64,000 nucleotides of DNA from Sorex araneus. Its lineage: Eukaryota; Chordata; Mammalia; Eulipotyphla; Soricidae. The notes under the pieces were generated by a model, which was given only the letters and a program-made list of their open reading frames with translations, was not told the DNA's origin and did no database searches. The stretch covers positions 48,028,509-48,092,508 of the forward strand of contig NC_073307.1 of NCBI RefSeq assembly GCF_027595985.1. The letters are read 5' to 3'. The position numbers and the translations under genes were made by a program. Below are positions 1 to 10,415 of this stretch, piece by piece. Every line of letters begins with the position of its first letter. Position 1 is the stretch's first letter.

Positions 1-634
1 CAGGGGTAAGGAGCCAGGAGTGGTGTGGTCCATCCGTCTGTCTGTCCCGTAGGCCTGCAGAAGGCCGTGACAGGCTGGGTCACTCGTGCACGCCTCGGGC
101 GCTGACTGTCCCTGAAACTTGCCGGGACAGGGACCAGTCAGGGAGGACGTGGAGCCCGGCGATGACCCCGGCTGCCTTTTCCAGCTGGGAAACTGGAGTG
201 TGGGGAAGAAGCAGCTCCCCCGAGACACGGAGCACGGCCGCTTGCAGGCGGGCCTCCTTGCCTGTTGGCCGGAGGGCTTGGGATAGCTCTCTGGAGCCGA
301 GACGAGGGGCTCCGACATGCTCTGATGGGAAGAAGCCAGGAGGCAGGAGCACGCTCCACTCCCGATTTCTAGAGGCCACAGCCCACTTTCTTCCTGGGCT
401 GCATTCAGCCCTGGACAGGACAAGCCGCTACCTGTCTGCCAGGTTTGGGGGCAAGTGGGGCTCACTCCGAGCCACTGACCAGCTCCAAGCCCTTCCTTTC
501 CCCAGGGTAACTCCAATGCCCTGGTCACTATTATAATTGTCATTATTGAGTGACTGCTGCATTTGATGCAAAGTGCCAGACACTGGGTGGGGGTGGGGGG
601 TGAGCTCTTCCCTCTCCCTTCCATCCTTCCTCCG
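1..634. other. Upstream non-coding sequence
   Basis: No exon, repeat family or RNA gene is recognised here. Open frames on both strands are short and have no familiar protein content. By human gene order the next gene upstream would be NDST1, but nothing in these bases supports an NDST1 exon. Confidence 0.4.
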
Positions 635-702
635 CATTCATTCATTCATTCATTCATTCATTCATTCACTCTTTCTTTCATTCATTCACTCTTTCTTTCT
701 TC

Positions 703-775
<73 letters not shown>

Positions 776-790
776 TTCCTTCCTTCCTTC

Positions 791-881
<91 letters not shown>

Positions 882-895
882 TCCTTCTTTCTTTT
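635..895. repeat. Tetranucleotide microsatellite, (ATTC)n then (CTTT)n
   Basis: ATTC repeats run from about 635 to 668 and pass into a nearly uninterrupted CTTT tract to about 895, with a short CTTC block near 772-792. The whole tract is pyrimidine-rich on the + strand. Confidence 0.95.
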
Positions 896-925
896 GGTAA
901 CTACATACACTAGTAAGGCAGTATA

Positions 926-1095
926 GGGGCCAAAGAGATAGTACAGTGGGTAGGACACTTCCCGTGCATGCAGCTGACCTGGGTTTGATCCCCAGCATCC
1001 CTATATGGTCCCCTGACCATTGCCAGGAGTGATCTCTGAACACAGAGCCAGGGGTAAGCCCTGAGCATCCCCGGGTGTGGCCCAAACACAAACAG
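926..1095 (+). mobile_element. tRNA-derived shrew SINE, type A (A-rich tail), diverged
   Basis: Head 'ggggccaaagagatagtac', B-box-like 'gggtttgatccccagc', then the body shared by all type A copies in this window ('tggtcccctga', 'gccaggagtga', 'gtgtggccc'). The sequence differs considerably from the young copies, so this is an old insertion. Confidence 0.85.
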
Positions 1096-1129
1096 TATAG
1101 CCTTAGGGAGGGGAGAGATATTTGGAGTG

Positions 1130-1325
1130 AGATCATGAGGATATGAACTCTGATTCAACCTCCTACTAGCTGTGTGAGCTCGGCAGGTCACGTAAGCTCC
1201 ACTTCCTTATGTGTCCAGTGGGGTTAATAACAGCCCTTTCCTTACCGGGCTGTGATGAAGATCAAACGAGTTCATGTGCAGGAGGTGTCTGGAACAGCAC
1301 CGCCGCCGTAAACACTCCGCAGTCA
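1130..1325 (+). repeat. MIR (CORE-SINE) remnant
   Basis: Carries MIR landmarks in order: 'tagctgtgtgagctc', a splice-like pyrimidine section, 'ggggttaataacag', 'gggctgtgatgaagatcaaa', and a 3' portion ending near 'ctggaacagcac'. This is an ancient mammalian repeat. Confidence 0.7.
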
Positions 1326-2056
1326 TCATTGTCACTGTTGCCAGGTACCTGGCGTCGTTCCAGGTGCTGAGGAAACAGTCCTGGAGCCCCTTCTCCAGCA
1401 GGGTCCCTCACCTAGGCCCTGTGTCAGCCTCCCTCCCTCTCCGCACGGGGGTGGGCAGAGCTCCCGTGCCCGCTCTCAGTCAGCACCACCCCTTCTTACC
1501 CATCATCTCTGGCACTAGCAATTGTGTCTGGGCAGATTGGGGCGGTCACGCCAGGCCTCAATGAATGATGCACTGTCCGGACTCCGGAATGCCAACATTT
1601 CCTGCCCACGTCCTTCAAACCCAACGCAACCGTCATCATGCCCAGGAAACCTTCTTTCCTGCCCCTCTGCCAAAACCTGCCTTTCCAATCTACCTTTCCC
1701 TGGTTTGCAGCTTTTCTCTGCTGAGCCGCAAGGAGCCACGGGGGGCTCTCGGGCAGGAAAGATCGCACGCAGAGTGGCGCTTTGGGGCACCGGGGCGAAG
1801 GCCCGCTGAGGTGCTGGGCCGGGGACACGCAGCAGCAGGGCTGAGGCTGGGCCTGGACAAGTCTGGGCTCCCGCTGTCCTTCCCGGGCTGCTTCAGTCTC
1901 TCTGATCCAGAGTCCGGTCCTGAGGTTCCCCTGGCCGGGCTCACTGAGTCCGTGGGAGAGTCAAAACTAGGACTGAGAAGAAGGAGCCCTCGGGAGATCC
2001 AGCAGGTCTGGGCTCACGTGAACAAGGCGGGGAGGACAGTGGTCCAGCTACAAGGA

Positions 2057-2145
2057 CTCCCATCCAGGTACTAACCAGGCCCAGTCCTGCTTAGCTTCCG
2101 AGATCAGACGAGATCAGGCGCATTCGGGGAGATATGGCCGTAGAC
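2057..2145 (-). pseudogene. 5S rRNA pseudogene, 3'-truncated
   Basis: Read on the minus strand from 2145, the sequence starts 'gtctacggccatat' and continues through 'gatctcgtctgatctcgga' and 'agctaagcagg' to 'ggatgggag', matching 5S rRNA from nucleotide 1 to about 89. Roughly eight or nine differences from the remembered mammalian 5S sequence are visible, and the last 30 or so nucleotides are missing. The A-box part of the internal promoter is present and the C-box part is cut, so a functional 5S gene is unlikely. Its 5' end touches the SINE starting at 2146. Confidence 0.85.
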
Positions 2146-2314
2146 GGGGCTGGAGTGATAGCACAACGGGCAGGGCGTTTGCCTTGCATGCAACAGAACC
2201 GGGTTCGAATCCCAGCATCCCATTTGGTCCCCCCAAGCACCGCCAGGAGTAATTCCTGACAGCATGAACCAGGAGTCCATTGCCGGGTGTGACCCAAAAA
2301 GAAAAGAAAAAAAG
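2146..2314 (+). mobile_element. tRNA-derived SINE, type A
   Basis: Complete copy with head 'ggggctggagtgatagcac', B box 'gggttcgaatcccagc', body and an A-rich tail ending near 2314. It begins directly after the first nucleotide of the 5S pseudogene. Confidence 0.92.
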
Positions 2315-3380
2315 GAACAACTATGAGGACTGTCCTGCATCCTGTTTGCATTCATGGTTGGGGTGTGGGGTCCTGGGTCTGAGCATCGGGCCTGCCCCTG
2401 ACTGTATGTAACCTGGGCTCAGCACTCCACACTGGAGCACCGAGGGGTCACTGGCTTCCGTCTGACTGTCCTGCCAGGCCCGGGGGCCTAAAGTCAGATA
2501 AGGGGCGTGGGCCGGGACAGCTGGAAGGAGAGGACCCCTTCTATTTCTCACGAGGCCATCCACAGTGGACACGTGCTCACTCTGATCTGTGGCCTCCCCC
2601 ACCCCGCCCCCAGGGGGCTTGAGTCTGTAGAGCAGGGAGAGGTGGGTGGTGGCTTGAGTCCCACCCTGGCCTTTTTCCCACCCCCAGGCTGGTAAGGAGC
2701 CGGCCTCTCTGCGCTCCCCTCACTGGTCATCAGCTGCAGGGCTGTGCTGGCCACCAGCAGATGCCCTGTCGGGGCGGCTGTCTGGGCCGTGCTGCCCCTC
2801 CTGGCCCCGGCAGGGTGGGTGTTCCTGGCCTCAGCCTCCCTGGGAGGGAGACGAGACTCCAGAGTCCCCCTGCCAAGCCCTCCTCCCCCACCCCTGCCTT
2901 GGCAGCGGGAAGGCAACGCTGGCCAAAAATATTTGTGTGGGTGGCGGAAAAGTTAACTTTCCGCCTCTCTCTTCTTTCCTGGAAACCGTGGACTCCGTCA
3001 AATACAGCAAAACAGAAGCAGGGACAGAGGAGGCGAGAGGCCCCGCGGGGCATGAGAGGGGGCCCGGCGCTCGCCCCCTCCCCCCCGCCTGCTGCCATCT
3101 GGGTGTGGGGATGGTGGCTGCAGAGTCACAGCGCCCAGACGTGGCGGGGGCTCGCCACCCCCCTCCCCAGAGGGGCGCCCTCTTCGGCCTGCCCAGGAAG
3201 CTGCCCAGGGTGTTCTCACTCCTGCCTTGAGTCGGAGTCTGAGGCTCCCGGAGCCCCTCCGAGCAGCGCTGAGAGCGCCACCCTGGCCCCGTCCACCTTC
3301 TCTGTGCAGGGCTTGGCCTGGGGCTGGCTGCCACGGCGTCTTGTCTCTTTTTACTTAAATTTCTGAGATCTTTGCTGATA
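2315..3380. other. GC-rich upstream sequence, no gene recognised
   Basis: Mostly single-copy-looking GC-rich sequence. Long open frames on both strands (for example a 252-codon frame on the minus strand at 2831-3589) are low-complexity GC products without family resemblance. A near-palindrome lies at 2943-2965. The stretch could include an upstream SYNPO promoter or non-coding exon, but nothing proves it. Confidence 0.35.
2943..2965. promoter_or_regulatory. Near-perfect palindrome with inverted E2F-like arms
   Basis: GGCGGAAA and TTTCCGCC arms flank a GTTAAC core. One extra A in the left arm is the only break in symmetry. GGCGGAAA resembles E2F sites and GTTAAC resembles an HNF1 half-site. 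Regulatory function is inferred only from the motif. Confidence 0.25.
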
Positions 3381-3384
3381 TGAT

Positions 3385-4566
3385 GTATTGCTTCAGTCAA
3401 AATGAATTCATTACCTTTTTTTTGAATTAATTTTTTTTTCTCCATTGAGGTCCTGTGATTTATAATACCGTTTATGATGGTTTCCCGGGCACATAATCCC
3501 AGCATCACACTCATAGCCGGTGCAGCCACTTCCCTCTCCTGAGGACCCCAGTGCCCGTCCCTGTCAAGTCTCCCCCCCAAACAACTCAACTGTGTGGATC
3601 TGCTCTTTCATCATGTCCCCTTTGGCTCCTTGTTGCTACCTTGTTTTGTGCCTCTAAGTCCCAGATGGGCTGGAGCAGTAGCACAGCAGGTAGGGTGTTT
3701 GCCTTGCACACGGCCGACCTGCGTTTGATTCCTTCTCCCCTTTCGGAGAGCCTGGCAAGCCACCGAGAATATCTCGCCCACACGGCAGAGCCTGGCAAGC
3801 TATCCATGGCGTATTCGATATGCCAAAAACAGTAACAATAAGTCTCACAATGGAGACGTTACTGGTACCCATTCAAGCAAATCGATGAGCAATGGGATGA
3901 CAGTAATACAGTGACAATGAAGTCCCAGATATGACATAGGTTATTTTGGGTCTATCCCTGTTTTTCTGACTGACTTCACTCAGAATGGCATCCTCTAGTT
4001 CCATCCAGGATGTGGCAAGTTGCATGTTTCATGTTTCCTTAATGTTTGAAACTTTTAAAAATCATTTTTCAAATTAATGAATCACCGTGCAGATACAATT
4101 ACAGATTTACATATTTTTGTGCTTGTCTTTCAGTCATACAATGCTCCAGTATCCATCCCTCCACCAGTGCCCATTCTCCTCCAACGATGACCCCAGCATC
4201 CCTTCCACCCCTCATCCCACCCCACCCCCTACCCCACCCCGCCTCTGTGGCAGGGCATTCCCTTTTGTTCTCTCTCTCCTTTTGGGTGTTGTGGTTTGCA
4301 GTGGAGGAATTGGGTGGCCATTGTGTTCAATCTATAGTCTACTTTCAGCATGCATCTCCCATCCCAAGCGGGTCCTCCAACCACACTTTTGTTGGCATTC
4401 CCTTCAATGTTTGAAACTTTTGAAAAAGACTGCGATTTACAAAGTCGTTCATAATACAATTGTGCCTGGAACCTACTGTTCCAACCCCAATCCCATGACC
4501 ATTGTCACCTTCCCTCCCAGTTACCCACCAAGCTTGTCCCCTGAGCTGACCCCAAATGATTCACTT
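3385..4566 (-). repeat. L1-derived 3' UTR sequence, minus strand, interrupted by a SINE
   Basis: The phrases 'tgacttcactcagaatgg' and 'ctagttccatccaggatgt' near 3970-4015 are typical of mammalian L1 3' UTRs read antisense. The stretch from about 4075 ('gaatcaccgtgcagat', 'cagtcatacaatgctcc') is a terminal module that recurs at 36475 and 40610. A type B SINE interrupts the block at 3667-3919. Confidence 0.6.
3667..3919 (+). mobile_element. tRNA-derived SINE, type B (no poly-A tail), with target-site duplication
   Basis: The head matches type A ('gggctggagcagtagcac'), but after the B box the body differs: 'gagagcctggcaagc', 'tattcgatatgcc', 'tctcacaatggagacg', ending in 'gtgacaatg'. The 11-bp direct repeat 'aagtcccagat' flanks it at 3656-3666 and 3920-3930, showing that the unit retroposed as a whole and ends without a poly-A tail. 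Confidence 0.9.
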
Positions 4567-4580
4567 TATATTGCTTGTTA

Positions 4581-4745
4581 GGCTGGAGCAATAGCCCAGT
4601 GGGTAGGGCGTTTGCCTTGCATGCAGCAGACCTGAGTTTGATTTCTCCGCCCCTTTCGGAGAGCCTGGCAAGCTACCGAGAGTATCAAGTAGCAAGCTTG
4701 AGCAAACTGATGAGCAATGGGATGACAGTGATACAGTGACAGTGA
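4581..4745 (+). mobile_element. Type B SINE, internally shortened, with target-site duplication
   Basis: The head and B box are intact, and the body is deleted between 'gagagtatc' and 'gagcaaactgatgagc'. The end is 'acagtgacagtga'. A 14-bp direct repeat with one mismatch flanks it (4567-4580 'tatattgcttgtta', 4746-4759 'tatattgctcgtta'). Confidence 0.9.
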
Positions 4746-5118
4746 TATATTGCTCGTTACACCATGTATCTCACAAAGATGCTACCAAGTCATTTCTGAA
4801 GACATACTGAGCTCTTAGGTGCTAGTTGAGCCTTCTGTGCTATTGTTTTTACTCAGTGAGCTTCATGGGCTTCTATACAACTTTGCTGTCCAATTTTATG
4901 TGCTCCTATGGGGCTGTCAGTACAGTGAAACCTGGGGGTGCCATGTGACCGCATAGGTTTTGTTGTGCTCCGGGAGCTATGGGGCTGGGGTAAGTCAGCA
5001 GCACGGTGGCTCGCCTGGCCCTTTATATGCTGTCGGAAGTCAGGTGTGAGTGGAGCGCTCAGTTCCTGGGCTTGTTGGCTCACCTGGAGTGGTGCTGGCT
5101 TGCCCTTGGAGCAGGTTA

Positions 5119-5568
5119 TGTGCCCCTCCTCCTCCTCTTCCTCCTCCTCCTCCATCATCATCATCATCATCTTCTTCTTCTTCTTCTTCTTCTTCTTCTT
5201 CTTCTTCTTCTTCTTCTTCTCCTCCTCTTTCTTTCTTCTCCCCCTCTCCTCCTCCTCCTCCTTCTCCTTCTTCCTCCTCCTCCTCCTCCTCCTCCTCCTC
5301 CTCCTCCTCCTCCTCCTCCTCCTCCTCCTCCTCCTTCTTCTTCTTCTTCTTCTTCTTCTTCTTCTTCTTCTTCTTCTTCTTCTTCTTCTTCTTCTTCTTC
5401 TTCTTCTTCTTCTTCTTCTTCTTCTCCTCCTGCTCCTCCTTCTCCTTCTCCTCCTGCTCCTCCTTCTCCTTCTCCTCCTGCTCCTCCTTCTCCTTCTCCT
5501 CCTCCTCCTCCTCCTCCTCCTCTTCCTCCTCCTCCTCCTTCTTCTCCTTCTCCTCTTCCTTCTTCTTC
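5119..5568. repeat. Giant CTT/CCT pyrimidine microsatellite
   Basis: About 450 bp of almost pure pyrimidine on the + strand. It contains CCT, CAT, CTT, CCT and CTT blocks, then a higher-order 'ctcctgctcctccttctcct' unit repeated about three times near 5425-5500. It produces long fake Leu, Ser and Pro open frames in three frames. It abuts the A-tail side of the SINE at 5569. Confidence 0.95.
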
Positions 5569-5735
5569 TGGAGGGGGATTACACCCAGAGATGCTCAGGG
5601 GTTACTCCTGACTCTCCTCTTGGAGTTACTCCTGGTGGTGCTCAGGGGACCGTATGGGATGTTGGGGATCCTACCAAGGTTGGCCATGTGCAAGGCAAAT
5701 GCCCTCCCCGCTGTACTATGGCCTGTCCCAGTGTG
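5569..5735 (-). mobile_element. Type A SINE, minus strand
   Basis: Read on the + strand it shows the inverted landmarks 'ggggttactcctg', 'caggggaccgtatgggatg' and 'gcaaggcaaatgccct'. The 3' tail side faces the CTT tract. Confidence 0.85.
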
Positions 5736-6914
5736 CTTATCTTTCTCTGTGCCAACCAGGCTCTCCTGGTACAGCTCCCACCAGAGGGCAGAGCTTGTCC
5801 CAGTCTTGGGGGGTGGTGGTCAAAGCTGGTGCCTGAGCCAGGCTCAGGCTGTGCCATCACCAGTGAGCAGGCTCACTGTTCTCATAGGCTCACTGCGGGT
5901 GGGACAGCCCCATTGCCCCGTCTCAGGTCCCACCTGTCCTTCCTGGGGAAGCTGCCCATCTGCAACCCCCTGTGGACACAAGTGATTTTCAAGACTTTGT
6001 CTCCAGCCTGGGACTGTCAGGTGAGCTCCAGACCTGGGGTGGGTCTGGGAGACAGAGCGACCCCGCGCCTCTTCCTCCCCCGGAAAACCTTGATTGATGG
6101 GCTCATCCTCTGTGGCCCGAACACCTGCTCCTTCCTTCCCGTTTGCTTCTGATTCCCTACTGACAACTCACACTGTCACCAGAGCAACAACCCTGGGCTG
6201 CATCCCGACTCCTTCCTTTTCCTCCACTCCCACTCTCCATCTGCCTCCCTGCCCAGCCAGCTCTTCCACCCGTTCCTCTCCGTCAGCCCCTCCCCCGTCC
6301 CTTACAGGAAGTCTCTTTCCCTTCACTCCTGATGATCATCCCCGGTAATATTTATAAATAGTCCTGCTATTACCATCTTATTTCCCTCACCAGGGACCTG
6401 GGTCTTATCCCACTGGAACCCCGCTCCCTCAGATGGTCATAGGAAGCTCAGGAAGCTTTGGGGAAATAGAAGAGCTGCCAACACACACTGATTCATGTCT
6501 CAGAAGCTGCTATATCCCCTGCACGCTCACTGGACCCCCGCCGCAAGACCCCTGGAGATCCCACAGATGTCCCTCTATCTGTAGCATCCCTCTCGTGGTT
6601 CAAATTACCCAAGGAAACCATGTCACGTATATGTGTTTCAGAGAAACCATGTGTTCAGGGCTTGGAATGCCTCACTGAGTCACCTGCTGTGGGTTCCATA
6701 GCATTGCCTTATGGATAAGGTGGGGGGAGATGTATTGTGCGCCCCTTTACAGATGGGGGAGCTGAGATGAACAGAGGGTATGTGGCTGGCCAGCCAGCAC
6801 TCAGGTGATAGCCCTGAGAGTGTAGCTGAAAGCTTGCACACCTCCTCAGGGCTCCAGGCCCTAATTGTTGCTGTTATTGTTGTTGTTGTTGTAACTCTTT
6901 CACCTATCCCATGA
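5736..6914. other. Unique-looking non-coding sequence
   Basis: No exon, RNA or clear repeat was recognised. Pyrimidine-rich stretches near 6200-6330 may be old L2 or MIR debris, but the match is too weak to call. A short GTT repeat lies near 6865-6890. Confidence 0.35.
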
Positions 6915-7089
6915 TTTTTTTTTTTTGGCTTTTTGGGTGATACCCGGCGATGCACAGGGGTTACTCCTGGCTCTGCACTCAGAAATTACTCCTGGTGGTG
7001 CACAGGAGACCATATGGCATTCTGGGAATCAAACCCGGGTCGGCCGCATGCAAGGCAAATGCCCTACCCGCTGTACCTGCTCCAGCCCC
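6915..7089 (-). mobile_element. Type A SINE, minus strand
   Basis: The poly-T at 6915-6926 is the inverted A-tail. It is followed by 'ggctttttgggtgatac', 'ggttactcctggctctgca', 'accatatggcat' and 'ggcaaatgccctacccgct', ending 'ctccagcccc'. Confidence 0.92.
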
Positions 7090-7524
7090 TATCCCATGAT
7101 TCTTAGGGTGTCTATGACATTGGTGGCATGAGGGAATTCGTTCTAGGTCATGCTCAAAGAAAGGTCTTCAAAGAAGCAAACACCTATTTACTGTATATTT
7201 GGGGGGGGGTGGTGGCTTAGTATCACATACCTGTGGTTTTCCTGCTGCTTATTGCTTAAGGTAAGTCAACAGGAATAGAAAGAAGCGACTTCAAGTTTAT
7301 TTTAAGGGATAATGTTACGCAAATAAAATGCCAGGCAGCACAGGAAGAGGGTGAAACTGCGGAATGTCCAGTGACTGCAGCTCGGGGGCCTGGCCGCGGG
7401 TGTGTGGGGCCGGGACCCGAGAGCCCAGCCGGTTCTCGGGCGCCCGACGACAGGCGGCCTTCGGAAGTCCGGCTGGAGCGTCGCATGAGGCGGCTCATGC
7501 TCGGTGTCTTCTCTCCCTCTGCAG

Positions 7525-7710
7525 GTAGATTATTCCGAAGAGCAACCAGAGACGGGTGTAAAAAGGGGGACTTGGAAGTCCTACCTCTGCTGCCCGCAGC
7601 CTCCTCTGCTCCCAGACGGGGGTCTCCAGCGCCTCAAGTGCAGAGGAAGAAGCAGCCGCCAGTGAAAGTGCCGCCCCCCAACCCCCAGCACCGACAGACC
7701 CGGCAGCGCC
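7525..7710 (+). other. SYNPO: SYNPO exon, 5' UTR portion
   Basis: A strong acceptor ('cttctctccctctgcag') ends at 7524, so the exon with the first SYNPO start codon probably begins at 7525. The 186 bases before the ATG contain no other ATG, which fits a 5' leader. The first, non-coding exon is not identified. An unspliced transcription start inside this stretch is the alternative. Confidence 0.55.
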
Positions 7711-8107
7711 ATGCTGGGCCCCCACATCCCGCCTCCGCCCCTGGGCCCCAGCGAAGGCACGCCTGCCCCCGGCACCTTCCGGATCCCTGACGGGAGCTAC
7801 AGGTGTCTGGCCCTGGAGGCCGAGGAGAGTGGGGGGGAGGACGGTGTGCAGGGGGAGGGGGTGCCCGAGGGCCTGAAGGGAGAGCCGGGAGCCCCGAGGA
7901 GCGGGGACCATCTTGCCTCTGGAGCCAGCCAAGGGACAGCCCGACTGCCGAGAGTCCTAGGCACCCACACGCCCAGCTGGCCCAGAGAGGCACGAGGGGA
8001 CGCCCCACGGGATGGCCTGTCCACCCAGGACTGGGACCCGGCGAAGGCCCGGAGGACGCCGTCCAGCCCCAGCCCCAGCCCTGGGCCCCGGGATGTCCAG
8101 AAAGCAG
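7711..8107 (+). CDS. SYNPO: Synaptopodin, first coding exon (residues 1-132 and the first base of codon 133)
   Basis: Encodes the N-terminus of the longer synaptopodin forms, beginning MLGPHIPPPPLGPSEG and including IPDGSYRCLALEAEESGGED, which match human synaptopodin as I remember it. The ATG has a G at -3. The exon ends at a consensus donor (gtaagt at 8108) in phase 1, and joining to 30482 gives [13 protein letters not shown] across the junction, the same junction as in the human protein. Synaptopodin is a proline-rich actin-associated protein of podocyte foot processes and dendritic spines. It bundles actin with alpha-actinin and stabilises RhoA. This segment is acidic and low-complexity, with no globular domain. 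A 310-codon minus-strand open frame over this exon is a GC shadow. Confidence 0.95.
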
Positions 8108-9619
8108 GTAAGTCCCTTTCCCCCGGGACACGAGTCCTCGATTCGGGGCCCCGGGGGCCAGAGCAGTACTTCCCAGGTGCCTTGTGCCTGCACTTGCCGT
8201 GGTGGTGAGAAGGGCTGGCCCTGTGCCCTGCGCAATGCCCCGCCGCGCCCCCTCCAAGCCTGCCCGCTCCCCTGCCCGAGAGAGAGCTCGCGGGAAAGCA
8301 GGGAGGGCCAGCTGGGCTGTCCTACCGGGGTTGGGGTTTTTGTTTTCCCCAGTCCGACTCTCAAGTTCTGTCTGACCTTCAGTTCTCCGTGGTGACAGGC
8401 AGAAGTGGAGTCGGACGCTGTGGGGCTGGAGGCTTATCTGCACGGGAGCGTCGGGGCCTGCGCGCCCTTGGGCTGCCGGCGTGGGCAGGACCGTGCAGCC
8501 TCTACACTCGCCCAGGTCCGCAGGGCCAGGGGCTGGCTGGAGCCTGTGACTAATTCCAGCAGGCAAGGGAGCTGAGGTCCGGAGAGGGGAGACCTTGCTC
8601 CAGGCCTAGCTGGGTTCATGTTCCCCCCGCCACCCCCCCAACACCGCCCGCCCTGCCTCAGTTTCCCATCTGCTGGAGATGACGGGAGCGGGCCCAGGTT
8701 GCCTGGGCTGCAGTGGGGGCCGAGGAGGGCACGTAGGGCGGGGAGGAAGGAAGGATCCGTGACCGCTTTCCTGCGTCCTGCGGCAGCTGGAGTGTCGGGG
8801 CAGGGCGGGACAGGGAAGCCCCGGGCTGCTGAATCACCTCCACCAACCGCTCCTGGATACACTCGAGTGTGACCAGATGGGGAGGACGTGCGCAGGGCCG
8901 TGCTCGGCTTGTCAGGAGTCAGGGCAAACAGGTCCCGGAGGGGAAGGGGAAGGGGGGGGGGCAGGACATGCGGGCTCACAGGCTTGGCGGGGCCGGGGCA
9001 TCAGGAAACTGAAGAAATGCTTCATTTTCCTTCAGGCGTTGCCGATGCCTGGCTGGCATCACCCCAGCTGTCCACCCACTCTGTTCTGAAATGATTCTCT
9101 GAGGCTCCGGCCTCCGTCTCCCACCCCCAAGGCCACTCACGCACTGTTCCTGCATTGCCCATGGGGTGACAGGAGGAGCGAGGCGGGAGCAAGGAGACTG
9201 GCCCTGGGAGGGGAGGACAGTGGACGGTTGGCGGGGGGAGGGGGGACCCGCAGCCGTGACGGACGGGGTGGGGGGGGGACCCTCACACCAGAGCTGGCCC
9301 CAGGCCTGGTCCCCAGGAGCCTGAAGGCCCAGCCGTGCTCCCTTCCCCTCGCAGGCCAGGGCTCAAGAGGCAAGAGGGTGGGTGCTGGAGTCAGCACCGA
9401 GCAGCCACAGGCCAGGAATTCCCTTCCTCTTCGTGAGCTTCTTCATCTGAAGATAAAACCCCATGAGCCCTGTCTGACTTGTGGAGCCCTAGAGAGACCA
9501 CCTGTGACGGGGGCAGTGCTTTGGAAATTTCAGGGGGATCCAGATGAACGCGTGAGGGATGTTGGTAATAACTGAGACGATCAGTCAGCATCAGTGGGAC
9601 GACACTAAAGCTATTATTT

Positions 9620-9800
9620 GCTAAACCCATATGTACTTAGCCCTCAATGCTAAGAGCTTTGCACACATTATTTCTTTTCATTCTCATACTTAGCCCCTTG
9701 AGTAACATTGTGCTACTGTTCCCATCGTACAGATGAGAAAACTGAGACTGAGAGAAGATAAGTGACTTGTCAGATATTTGAGGCTTGCAAGCCACTAAGC
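9620..9800 (-). repeat. MIR remnant, minus strand
   Basis: Contains 'cagatgagaaaactgagac', 'agagaagataagtgacttg' and 'gcaagccactaagcc', the usual inverted MIR string, preceded by 'gctttgcacacatta'. Confidence 0.7.
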
Positions 9801-10234
9801 CATGATTTTTTTTTTAATATGGGATTTTGCCTCAGACATCCTTATATCCTGGATTTATTAGGGGAAGATGCTTGACTGCTGATGTTCTGGAGCAGAGAGA
9901 CCCCACTGGAGAAGGGAGAAGGGGCCATTTTGCAGAACGCTGTTGGCTCCTTACACGGCGTTTCTTATCTCAGCTTGTCTCCCCATTTCCCCGCGTCCTC
10001 AGTGTTGGGGCGCAGAGGGTGACAGGGTTCTCCTTGTGTCACGGTCTGGTCCATCCTCTCTGCGGGGCAGCGCAGGGCCATCTAATTCTGCCTCACACAT
10101 GCTGAGGGACAGAAACCGCAGGGGTCACCTCAGGGCCATGGCACAGGCAGGAGGATCCCTTGGAGGTGTCGGGAGGAAGGAGGCTGCAGTCAGTGGACGT
10201 CTGGGTGGTCTTTGGCTAGAGCCCACACTGGTCT

Positions 10235-10415
10235 TCATGTTTGTTTGTTCGATTCTTTGGGGGGACACGTCCAGCGACACTCAGGGGGTGACTTCTGGCT
10301 GTGGGCTCCGGAATTACTCCTGGTGGTGCTTGGGGATGTGGGATGCCGGGGATTGAACCCAGGTCGACTGTGTACAAGGCGAGCGCTTCGCCCGCTGGAC
10401 TCTGGCTCGGGCCTG
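10235..10415 (-). mobile_element. Type A SINE, minus strand, diverged
   Basis: Inverted landmarks 'gaattactcctggtggtgc', 'gggattgaacccaggtcg' and 'acaaggcgagcgcttcgcc' mark an older copy in the SYNPO intron. Confidence 0.85.

Noticed and set aside
2831-3589. 252-codon minus-strand frame
   Set aside because: Low-complexity GC sequence running into an L1-derived fragment; no homology recognised and no splice or initiation support.
5119-5568. Regularly spaced repeats as a possible CRISPR-like array
   Set aside because: No spacers; simple triplet repeats in a mammalian genome.
4938-6152. 404-codon + strand frame rich in Leu/Ser/Phe
   Set aside because: It is mostly the translation of the CTT/CCT microsatellite, flanked by SINE sequence; three frames are open for the same reason.
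1-7500. 3' end of NDST1, expected upstream by human gene order
   Set aside because: No NDST1-like coding sequence or convincing poly-A end could be seen, so it was not annotated.
7634-8566. 310-codon minus-strand frame over the first SYNPO coding exon
   Set aside because: Shadow of the GC-rich exon and adjacent intron, without recognisable domains.
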